In this document: piece by piece, positions 1-7,368 of the stretch
How positions within the stretch are numbered: position 1 is the first letter of the stretch
Layout of the letters: every line of letters starts with the position of its first letter
NCBI GenBank assembly: GCA_964369425.1
Contig: CAYJGW010000021.1
Coordinates: 1-39,971 of the forward strand
Direction: 5' to 3'
Source: CAUPWF01 sp964369425
GTDB lineage: Bacteria; Bacillota; Clostridia; Lachnospirales; Lachnospiraceae
DNA length: 39,971 nucleotides
Position numbers and translations under genes: made by a program
The notes under the pieces: generated by a model
The model's input: only the letters and a program-made list of their open reading frames with translations
Told to the model about the DNA's origin: nothing
Databases searched by the model: none

Positions 1-108
1 CTAGATAAATACATTATTAAGTTTAATTAAGAGGAACAAAAGGTATCAAGTAGATTTGAAAACGAATAGCTAGTTAAGATGAATTTAATAGAAATAAAGA
101 AATATTTT

Positions 109-138
109 TTGGTAAATAGCTATGGTTCATATTATACT
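109..138 (+). promoter_or_regulatory. Putative promoter of the ABC exporter operon
   Basis: A TTGGTA element at 109-114 and TATACT at 133-138 are separated by 18 bases, close to the housekeeping sigma-A pattern. They lie about 40 bases upstream of the ATPase start. The rest of 1-167 is AT-rich and shows no gene. Confidence 0.45.
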
Positions 139-179
139 GTATATATAGAAAAAAGACAAGAAATGAAGTGGAGATTATT

Positions 180-881
180 ATGGCTTACATAGAGTTTAAG
201 GATGTGAAGAAAGTGTATCACATAGGGGAAGTGGATATAGAGGCGGTAGCTGGGGTTAGCTTTGAGATTGAAGCTGGGGAATTTGTGGTTATTGCAGGAG
301 CATCTGGTGCAGGAAAGAGTACGATTCTGAACCTTCTTGGTGGGATGGATACGGCTACATCGGGGAAGATTATTGTGGATGGTAAACGTGTAGATACGAT
401 GAATGACAGAGAATTGACCCAATATAGGCGTCATGATATTGGGTTTGTTTTTCAATTCTATAATCTCGTACAGAATTTGACTGCACAGGAGAATGTGGAA
501 TTGGCCACACAAATCTGCAAGAATCCATTAGATATTGATTGGACGATGGAGATGGTTGGATTAGACGAGCGAAAGGCGAATTTCCCATCCCAGTTATCAG
601 GCGGAGAACAGCAGCGTGTAGCAATTGCAAGAGCACTTGCGAAGAACCCGAAGCTATTATTATGTGATGAGCCGACAGGAGCACTAGATTATAATACGGG
701 CAAACAGATTTTGAAATTATTGCAAGATGCTTGCAAGGAACAAAACAGGGCTGTGATCATCATTACTCATAATCTAGCTCTTTGTCCGATGGGGGATAAA
801 GTTATTAAGGTGAAGAGTGGTAAGATCTCTTCTATAAGAAGAAACGAGAATCCATTACCAATTGAAGAAATCGAATGGTAA
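180..881 (+). CDS. ABC transporter ATP-binding protein (MacB/LolD/FtsE type)
   Basis: This is the cytoplasmic ATPase of a two-gene exporter, expected to power the FtsX-type permease directly downstream. The 233-residue product has Walker A GASGAGKST (about 40-48), a Q-loop glutamine near 92, the signature LSGGEQQR (about 139-146) and Walker B LLLCDEP (about 159-165), all intact. Its length and motif spacing fit the MacB/LolD/FtsE-like ATPases that serve FtsX-domain permeases. I chose the ATG at 180 over an in-frame GTG at 168 because the AGTGGAG ribosome binding site at 167-172 overlaps the earlier codon and sits 7 bases before the ATG. The gap to the permease is 38 bases, so the pair is probably an operon. 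The substrate cannot be read from the sequence; this family includes antibiotic, peptide and lipoprotein exporters. Confidence 0.9.
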   Translation: MAYIEFKDVKKVYHIGEVDIEAVAGVSFEIEAGEFVVIAGASGAGKSTILNLLGGMDTATSGKIIVDGKRVDTMNDRELTQYRRHDIGFVFQFYNLVQNLTAQENVELATQICKNPLDIDWTMEMVGLDERKANFPSQLSGGEQQRVAIARALAKNPKLLLCDEPTGALDYNTGKQILKLLQDACKEQNRAVIIITHNLALCPMGDKVIKVKSGKISSIRRNENPLPIEEIEW

Positions 882-919
882 TAGAGCGTTGTGAGAAAGA
901 AGCTTATGGAGGTTAACGG

Positions 920-3900
920 ATGAAAAAAATCATTTGGATAGATGCGCTACGCACAATCAGAGGAACCTTTTCTAAGTTTATTGCGTTGTTTGCAATTGTT
1001 GCACTTGGAATTGCTTTTTTTGTAGGAGTGAGTGCTTCGGCGCCGATTATGGGGCAAAGCGTAGATATCTATAACGATGAAAATAAATTATTGGACTTTC
1101 AGATATATGGAAATTATGGTTTTGATGAGGCAGATTTGAATGCAATGCAAAGGGTTGAAGATATTGAGTCTGTTATGGGGATTCATTTTATAGATGCGAT
1201 AGCCACATCAGAGGAAAAAGAGCAACTGGTACGCGTGACTTCTTATGATGCTGACCAAGAGATTAATCAACTGACATTAGTAGAGGGAAGGTTACCAGAG
1301 CATGAAAATGAATGCCTGGCTGAAGAGGCAGCATCGATTACGGATGGCTTTGCAATTGGAGATAAGGTTCGAGTTTTGCTACCTAGTGATGAGATTGAAG
1401 AGGCGTTGAATGTAACAGAGTTTACAGTAGTTGGACTTGCAACCTCACCGGATTACCTAGCTACAGAGAGGGGAGAGAGTACCCTAGGTAATCGAACGTT
1501 AGAGAGTTTTCTTATGGTACCTGAATCAGTGTTTGAGAGCGAGGTATATGGAACCGCACTTCTTTTGGCAAAAGGAGCATCATCATTCAATGGATATTCC
1601 GATGAGTATAGTGAGTACATAGAACCGATAAAAGCAGAATTGGAATCATTTGTCGATACACAGCAAGAGGTGCGAGAGGCTCAGATTAAGGAGAATGCTA
1701 CAAAAGAATATAAAGAAGGACTGGCAGAATACGAGGAGGGTGTGAAGGAGTATGAGGACGGCCAAAAAGCATATGAAGACGGTCGTATTACCTATGAAAA
1801 TGAAATAGCAGACGGGGAGAAGGCATTGGCAGATGCTTTGCATGAAATTGAATTAGGAGAAGGTGAACTTGATTCGGGGCGTGCGAAATTACAAAATTCT
1901 CAAAATGAGTTAGATACAAGTATCAAGAATGGACTTAGTGAAATTGCGGAAGGGGAACGATTACTACAGATTGCTCAAGAGGAACTGAATCGAAATGCAC
2001 AAGCATACGAAGAAAGTAAACCACAGTTGTTACAACAACTGGCAGAGCTGGAATCACAGAGAACCACACTGGAAGCTATTTTGCAAGGACTTCAAGATAT
2101 CCACGCTGGAATCAATCAGGTGGAAGCAGGACAAGTAAAGCTTCAAGAAGAACTGAAAGAAATCCAAGAATCCCAACTTACAGAACCAGAAAAGGCAGCG
2201 GCAATCGCAGCAGTTCAAGAACAACAAGCGTTACTTGAACTTCAGCTAGATGCGTTATATCAACAATACGATGTAGTGATTGCTATGTTGCAAGGGCAAG
2301 GAATAGCAGATGAAGCCCAGCTACAAGCAGTGCTTGGTGAAATACGCGCAGGAGAACAAGAGATTCGAGGAGTGATGGGGTCTACAGAACAACAACTGGT
2401 AGCAGGTCAATCACAAATTGATAGTGAGCGAGAAGCAGTGACAGTAGGTAGAACAGAACTAGAAAGTAAGAAAGTAGCAGCACAACAAGAGATAGATAAG
2501 GGATATGCAACTTTACGAGAAAATGAAACCAAACTAATAAATGCAAAGGCAGACTATCAGCAAGGTGTAAGTGATTTAGAAAAGGGACGTCAAGAAGGAC
2601 AGCAAGAACTAGATGAGGCACAAGCGGAATTAGCAGATGCTAAGGTAGACTTAGATGAGGCACAAGTAGAGCTCGAAGATGGGAAGGCAGAAATCGATGA
2701 TTTAGAAGCAGGCGAGTGGACAGTGCTTGATCGAGAGATGCACAGCTCAAGTGTACAGTATAAGGATACCATCAGTCAGATGGAGGCTATAGCAGCAGTA
2801 TTTCCTATATTTTTCTTTTTGGTTGCAGCACTTGTGTGCTTGACAACTATGACCCGTATGGTTGATGAGCAACGAGGGCAGATGGGAATACTACGAGCAC
2901 TTGGATACAGCAATTTTGATTGCGTATTAAAGTTTTTATTTTATAGTGGAACGGCAACGATACTAGGAGGAATTGCGGGAACGATTGTAGGGATGTTAGT
3001 ATTTCCACCAATCATTTATAACACATGGGGATTACTTTTTGAGTTACCCAAGCTTCGTTATGAAATGCCAGTGAACTATATCGTAATTGCAAATGTTTTA
3101 TTTTTGCTATTGATGTGTGGGACTACATTTAGTGTGGCGTGGAGTCAATTAAAAGAGGTGCCTAGCCAGATTTTAAGACCAAAAGCACCAAAGATGGGAA
3201 AGACGGTTATCCTAGAAAAGATTGGATTTTTATGGAAAAGAATGTCATTTACATCAAAGGTGACAGCGAGGAATTTGATTCGTTACAAGCGAAGGTTTTT
3301 TATGACGGTAGTAGGGATATCTGGATGTACTGCACTTTTGGTTTCAGGATTTGGAATTCGAGAATCTGTTTCTGATATTATTAGTCTACAATATGAAGAG
3401 ATTACTAGATATGACGGATCCTTACGACTTTTGGAAGGAATCCCAGAATCAGAGAAGAAAGAGACATTAGAAGAGGTAAAGAGTATTGCGGGTATAGAGG
3501 TGGCCAAGTTAGTTCCAGAGTATGATTTTATTGTTTCATCAGAAAATGGAAAAGAAGACTATGTAGCACAGATACAGATAGTGGAAGATACCACAGCTCA
3601 CCAAGACTTCAATCTCATTCGTGAACGGGACAGTAAAACAAAATTGGAATTAACAGATGATACGGTGATTATTAGTGAAAAATTGTCAGAGTTGCTAGAG
3701 GTAGAAGTTGGAGATTCCATTGGGATTGAAAACCAAGATGAAAGAATAGAGCAGTTTATTATAGGAGGAATACACGAGCGTTATATTAGTCATGAAGTAT
3801 TTTTGACACAGAACGCGTACAAGGCTTCATTTGGAGAGGAGGCAGAGTCAAATACCATTCAATTAGTGTTAGAAGAAGATGCCAAAGGGGTACGAGAGAA

Positions 3901-4381
3901 GCTAGATGAAATCGACGGGATAGAGAATAGTTACCTATTCGAATCGACGATTGATGATTTGACAAAGCGTATCGAGGGAATCAATGTCATTGTATACTTG
4001 ATTATTGTATGTGCAGCAGTACTTGCATTTATAGTGCTTGGGAATTTGACGAATATAAATATTTCTGAAAGGCAAAGAGAGCTTGCAACACTGAAAGTAT
4101 TAGGATTTACCAATCAAGAAGTTAATGTGTATATGTTCAAAGAAAATATGGTTTTGACATTCTTTGGAACATTACTGGGGCTGCTTTTAGGAACAACGCT
4201 ACATCGATTTATTATTACGTTAGTAGAGATGGAATTTGTTATGTTTATACGAGAGACAACCTTTATTAGCTTTGCTCTAGCAGCCGTCATTACATTTGTA
4301 TTCTCATTTACGGTCAATGCGATTGTGACTAGGAAGCTGAGAAAGATTCAGATGGTAGAATCTTTGAAAAGTGTGGAATAA
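920..4381 (+). CDS. FtsX-domain ABC permease with a long extracytoplasmic coiled coil
   Basis: This is the membrane partner of the upstream ATPase, 1153 residues long. An N-terminal membrane segment (about 16-36) is followed by a large external domain. Residues about 250-610 are rich in E, Q, K and A and contain short repeats such as EYEEG, EYEDG and AYEDG, typical of a long coiled coil. A first FtsX block with several membrane segments begins near 617 and contains the typical RMVDEQRGQMGILRALGY stretch. A second external domain and a second FtsX block (about 1035-1150, containing RQRELATLKVLGF) complete the usual duplicated MacB/FtsX layout. A GGAGG site lies just upstream of the ATG. Long coiled-coil permeases of this form occur in Clostridia, but their substrates are mostly unknown. 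Export, or mechanical coupling to cell-wall enzymes as in FtsEX, are both possible; I cannot choose between them. Confidence 0.85.
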   Translation: MKKIIWIDALRTIRGTFSKFIALFAIVALGIAFFVGVSASAPIMGQSVDIYNDENKLLDFQIYGNYGFDEADLNAMQRVEDIESVMGIHFIDAIATSEEKEQLVRVTSYDADQEINQLTLVEGRLPEHENECLAEEAASITDGFAIGDKVRVLLPSDEIEEALNVTEFTVVGLATSPDYLATERGESTLGNRTLESFLMVPESVFESEVYGTALLLAKGASSFNGYSDEYSEYIEPIKAELESFVDTQQEVREAQIKENATKEYKEGLAEYEEGVKEYEDGQKAYEDGRITYENEIADGEKALADALHEIELGEGELDSGRAKLQNSQNELDTSIKNGLSEIAEGERLLQIAQEELNRNAQAYEESKPQLLQQLAELESQRTTLEAILQGLQDIHAGINQVEAGQVKLQEELKEIQESQLTEPEKAAAIAAVQEQQALLELQLDALYQQYDVVIAMLQGQGIADEAQLQAVLGEIRAGEQEIRGVMGSTEQQLVAGQSQIDSEREAVTVGRTELESKKVAAQQEIDKGYATLRENETKLINAKADYQQGVSDLEKGRQEGQQELDEAQAELADAKVDLDEAQVELEDGKAEIDDLEAGEWTVLDREMHSSSVQYKDTISQMEAIAAVFPIFFFLVAALVCLTTMTRMVDEQRGQMGILRALGYSNFDCVLKFLFYSGTATILGGIAGTIVGMLVFPPIIYNTWGLLFELPKLRYEMPVNYIVIANVLFLLLMCGTTFSVAWSQLKEVPSQILRPKAPKMGKTVILEKIGFLWKRMSFTSKVTARNLIRYKRRFFMTVVGISGCTALLVSGFGIRESVSDIISLQYEEITRYDGSLRLLEGIPESEKKETLEEVKSIAGIEVAKLVPEYDFIVSSENGKEDYVAQIQIVEDTTAHQDFNLIRERDSKTKLELTDDTVIISEKLSELLEVEVGDSIGIENQDERIEQFIIGGIHERYISHEVFLTQNAYKASFGEEAESNTIQLVLEEDAKGVREKLDEIDGIENSYLFESTIDDLTKRIEGINVIVYLIIVCAAVLAFIVLGNLTNINISERQRELATLKVLGFTNQEVNVYMFKENMVLTFFGTLLGLLLGTTLHRFIITLVEMEFVMFIRETTFISFALAAVITFVFSFTVNAIVTRKLRKIQMVESLKSVE

Positions 4382-4384
4382 GAA

Positions 4385-4717
4385 TTATGGTCTGGGCTTA
4401 TTACAGGCTAGACACTGGATATCTGTCTGGCGATTCTTTTTTCCACAATATGGGCAGTACCACATGCCATCTTCTAAAGTATATCTAGTTCGGACAATCG
4501 CTGTAGAAGTGGAAGCACTATTGTTTTTATCGATTGTCATTCCGACGAGAGGGGCTATAGAGGTCCCTTTTTGTCCAGCGCCTGCAATGCTACCAAATTC
4601 TAATGAATTCAAAAATTTTTTCAACTGCTTTACTGGAAGTTTTGCTCCACATTTTTGACAGTAGAGAGCAGCTGTATCATTTTCAAAATTACAATTACTA
4701 CAAAGTCTATATTCCAT
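4385..4717 (-). CDS. Small double zinc-ribbon protein, function unknown
   Basis: The roughly 110-residue product begins MEYRLCSNC and has one zinc ribbon at each end. CxxC knuckles occur at about residues 6-9 and 20-23, and again near the C terminus as CPYC and CLAC. The linker is Ser/Thr/Gly-rich and low in hydrophobic residues. Paired CxxC knuckles of this kind are typical zinc-binding ribbons used for nucleic-acid or protein contacts, but no enzymatic domain is seen. The start was chosen because GGTGAT, a good anti-16S match, precedes this ATG by 4 bases. Longer upstream readings run through a hairpin and are unlikely. It is convergent with the ABC permease, only 3 bases beyond its stop, with no terminator between. 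I do not recognise a named family. Confidence 0.6.
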   Translation of the reverse strand: MEYRLCSNCNFENDTAALYCQKCGAKLPVKQLKKFLNSLEFGSIAGAGQKGTSIAPLVGMTIDKNNSASTSTAIVRTRYTLEDGMWYCPYCGKKNRQTDIQCLACNKPRP

Positions 4718-4758
4718 AACTATCACCATACACCTTTCTAAAAATGAATATGTAAAAT

Positions 4759-4778
4759 CAGAAGCCCGAAGGCTTCTG
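4759..4778. repeat. 8-bp perfect hairpin with CGAA loop
   Basis: CAGAAGCC and GGCTTCTG flank a CGAA tetraloop. It stands between the zinc-ribbon gene (minus strand) and the truncated transporter (plus strand). On the minus strand it is followed by a T-rich but interrupted stretch, so it is at best a weak terminator or leader hairpin for the zinc-ribbon transcript. Confidence 0.5.
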
Positions 4779-4825
4779 AAGGAAAAGGATGAAAAAGAAA
4801 ATTTATTATATAAACAAAGTAGGTA

Positions 4826-4855
4826 TTGCGTTATGCATTGCCTCTTTGCTATATT
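4826..4855 (+). promoter_or_regulatory. Possible promoter ahead of the truncated transporter
   Basis: TTGCGT at 4826-4831 and TATATT at 4850-4855 have an 18-base spacer. The site lies 110 bases before the fragment's first ATG. It could be the old promoter left after an internal deletion, or chance in AT-rich DNA. Confidence 0.3.
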
Positions 4856-4965
4856 TGTATTATAGACATAAAATGTGATGAAGTTGTGTTCTTTGTCTGA
4901 ACAAAGTATGAACCATGAGTAAAAGAAACATAAAGTTTGATTCAAAGAAAGCGGGGAAATAGAAT

Positions 4966-5694
4966 ATGGAAAATAGTAACAAAACATATCCTAAAGTCAT
5001 TGCAATTTTTTGTGTGACATCAGTGATTATCAATACAGTAGCAGGATTGTCGATTGCAATCTTACAAAAAGATATAAATTTAAGCACAGGAATCGTAGAT
5101 GCAGTGGAAACAGGGATAAAAGCGGTGGCGCCATCATTATCATGGATTAGCGTGGTGATTGCATTCGTGTTGACATTCAGTACGATTGCAAAGATTAGTA
5201 CTTGGGTAGTTGCACCTTCTGAAGGAATTCATATGACAGCAAAAGAAGGGATATTTCCGGCGTATTTTAACAAGACAAATAAGCAAGATATTCCGTACAG
5301 GATTATTATATTGCAAGGCGCAATAGCAAGTGTATGGTGCGTCGTGCTTACGTTATCCTCGAGTCATGGGAATATGGCATTCCTCCTATCCCTTGCTTTA
5401 ACAGTATTGATTTATCTTATGGCATATTTCTTTATGTACCTCGCATATTTTAAATTAACATTAAAAATGGAGAACACAGATAGAAGCTATTATGTTGCAA
5501 AGAAAAAAGGTGTACGATTATTGGTTGCAAGTGTTGGTTTTATCACAACAATATTTACGTTTGTTGTCTCTTTTTGTCCACCTAATGGGTTATCAAAGAG
5601 TGAAGAGATAACATATTTTGCAGTTTTGCTAGTGAGTTTTCTTGTAACAGCGGCAGTACCATTTGTGATTTATCGAACCCAAAAATCATCTTAA
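4966..5694 (+). pseudogene. APC-family amino-acid antiporter, C-terminal half only (GadC-like)
   Basis: The readable 242-residue frame matches the second half of an APC transporter of the glutamate:GABA antiporter type. It opens with a segment like the NP-x-K-x-YP loop that lies mid-protein in this family (here NSNKTYP), then carries APSEGIHMTAKEGIFPAYF and about six hydrophobic membrane segments. Full-length members are about 470-510 residues, so the first five or so membrane segments are missing. An in-frame TAG lies immediately upstream (4960-4962), and no N-terminal half is visible in any frame of the preceding 250 bases. A GCGGGG motif 8 bases before the ATG could allow translation, but half an APC fold is unlikely to transport. 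I read it as a 5' deletion remnant. Confidence 0.7.
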
Positions 5695-5750
5695 TTATAG
5701 ACTAAAAGTGAAAAATAATGCATAAAATGAAATACAAAAAGGGATAATTC

Positions 5751-5778
5751 TTGACAAAACGCTTTATCATGCTAATAT
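5751..5778 (+). promoter_or_regulatory. Promoter of the alanine symporter gene
   Basis: A perfect TTGACA at 5751-5756 and TAATAT at 5773-5778 are separated by 16 bases, about 40 bases upstream of the start codon. This is one of the clearer sigma-A-type promoters in the window. Confidence 0.65.
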
Positions 5779-5816
5779 GGTACAGTAATGCACTATATTA
5801 ATTGGGAGGATGATTT

Positions 5817-7328
5817 ATGATGGAAATGATTGCAGAAGTTAACAGTGTGGTTAACGGATTGGTGTGGGGTGTTCCTGCTCTCGTGCTACTTATTGGCACA
5901 GGAGTACTGATGACGATTCTTACGAAAGGGTTTCAATTCACCCATTTCGGTCACGCCATGAAGGAGACAGTTGGGAGTCTTTTTAAGAAAAAAGATATTC
6001 TAAAAAGTAAGGATAAAGATTCGATTTCACAGTTTCAAGCATTGTGTACGGCATTATCGGCAACGATAGGAACGGGGAATATAGCAGGAATTGCTTTTGC
6101 GATAACCATGGGAGGTCCTGGTGCAATTTTTTGGATGTGGGTTGCTGCAATTTTTGGAATGATGACAAATTATTCAGAAAATGTTTTGGGTATTTTCTAC
6201 AGACGAAAAAATGCTAAAAATGAATGGTGTGGTGGTGCTATGTACTACTTAGAGCATGGGCTTGGTAGTAAAAAAGGATTTGCGAAGATTGCAAAAATAC
6301 TTGCAGTATTATTTTCAGCATTTGCGATGTTGGCATCATTTGGAATCGGAAACTTAGGGCAAGTTGCATCTATTAGAGAAAGCGTTTTAAGCATGTATTC
6401 CTTAACTGGAAATGGAACGTCAGATGCTTTGATTTTAGGTGTGGTAGTAGCAATAGCGGTAGCGCTTGTAATCTTAGGAGGTCTCAAACGTATTGCTAGT
6501 GCCAATGAAAAGATTGTTCCATTTATGGCAGGGTTTTATATTTTAGGAGCACTGATCATTGTTATTATGAATGCGGATATGATTCTCCCTGCATTTGAGG
6601 CAATTTTTAAAAATGCGTTCAGTTTTCATGCAGCAGCAGGCGGTATGGGTGGTGCTGTGATCATGCAAGCAATCACATGGGGATTTAAGCGAGGGGTTTT
6701 CTCAAATGAAGCTGGTCTTGGATCATCTGTAATGGTTCACTCGGCATCAAACGTAAAAGAGCCAGTAGTTCAAGGACTATGGGGAATATTTGAAGTATTC
6801 TTTGACACAATGTTAGTATGTACATTAACTGCACTTGTGATACTTACAACCGGAATTGTAGATTTAGATACAGGAGCATCTATCAGTGGTGCATCTCAAT
6901 TAGGGCTTGCAACTGAGGCATTTGCAAAAAGTTTTGGTACTGCAGGTGGAATATTTATAGCAGTTGCCGTTACACTCTTTGCATTTTCAACAGTGCTAGG
7001 ATGGAGTTATTACGGAACAAAAGCATGGGAATACATATTCGGAACCAAATCTATTGCAGTTTATAAGGTGATATTTGTAGGTGTAGTAGTAGCTGGTTGT
7101 ACATTGGATGCTTCACTGGCAATTGATTTATCAGATACATTCAACGGTTTGATGGCGATACCAAACTTAATAGGAGTTCTTTCACTTTCAGGAATTGTAT
7201 TAAAAATTACAAAGAACTACAGCGATAGAATCTTCAAAAAGAAGCAAGGTGTAACACCAATGCTTTCGGCGGTACCAGAGATACAAAAGATGCAACAAAG
7301 AGCATTAGAAGCTGAAAAAAGTGTATAA
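5817..7328 (+). CDS. Sodium:alanine/glycine symporter (AGCS family)
   Basis: This is a cytoplasmic-membrane carrier expected to import alanine or glycine with sodium. The 503-residue product has the family's typical length and about ten hydrophobic segments. It contains AGCS hallmarks: an early TLSATIGTGNIAG-like stretch (here ALSATIGTGNIAGIAFA), GGPGAIFWMW, the GVFSNEAGLGSS block and a C-terminal NLIGVLSLSG. The start has two adjacent ATGs (5817 and 5820). GGGAGG at 5804-5809 gives a 7-base spacing to the first, which I prefer. The gene has its own TTGACA promoter and ends in a strong bidirectional terminator, so it is probably monocistronic. The exact amino acid is inferred from the family only. 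Confidence 0.9.
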   Translation: MMEMIAEVNSVVNGLVWGVPALVLLIGTGVLMTILTKGFQFTHFGHAMKETVGSLFKKKDILKSKDKDSISQFQALCTALSATIGTGNIAGIAFAITMGGPGAIFWMWVAAIFGMMTNYSENVLGIFYRRKNAKNEWCGGAMYYLEHGLGSKKGFAKIAKILAVLFSAFAMLASFGIGNLGQVASIRESVLSMYSLTGNGTSDALILGVVVAIAVALVILGGLKRIASANEKIVPFMAGFYILGALIIVIMNADMILPAFEAIFKNAFSFHAAAGGMGGAVIMQAITWGFKRGVFSNEAGLGSSVMVHSASNVKEPVVQGLWGIFEVFFDTMLVCTLTALVILTTGIVDLDTGASISGASQLGLATEAFAKSFGTAGGIFIAVAVTLFAFSTVLGWSYYGTKAWEYIFGTKSIAVYKVIFVGVVVAGCTLDASLAIDLSDTFNGLMAIPNLIGVLSLSGIVLKITKNYSDRIFKKKQGVTPMLSAVPEIQKMQQRALEAEKSV

Positions 7329-7329
7329 A

Positions 7330-7368
7330 AAAACAACTCACTAGAATTGCCTAGTGGGTTGTTTTTTT
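7330..7368. terminator. Bidirectional intrinsic terminator
   Basis: A 13-bp stem (AACAACTCACTAG at 7332-7344 with CTAGTGGGTTGTT at 7351-7363, one G-T pair) has a 6-base loop and T-runs on both strands. It serves the symporter gene from the left and the convergent GGDEF-EAL gene from the right; the stop codon of the latter is inside the stem. Confidence 0.85.

Noticed and set aside
4718..4987. N-terminal extension of the zinc-ribbon protein to 4987
   Set aside because: The extension is low in protein-like character, crosses a hairpin and has no RBS, whereas GGTGAT precedes the shorter start.
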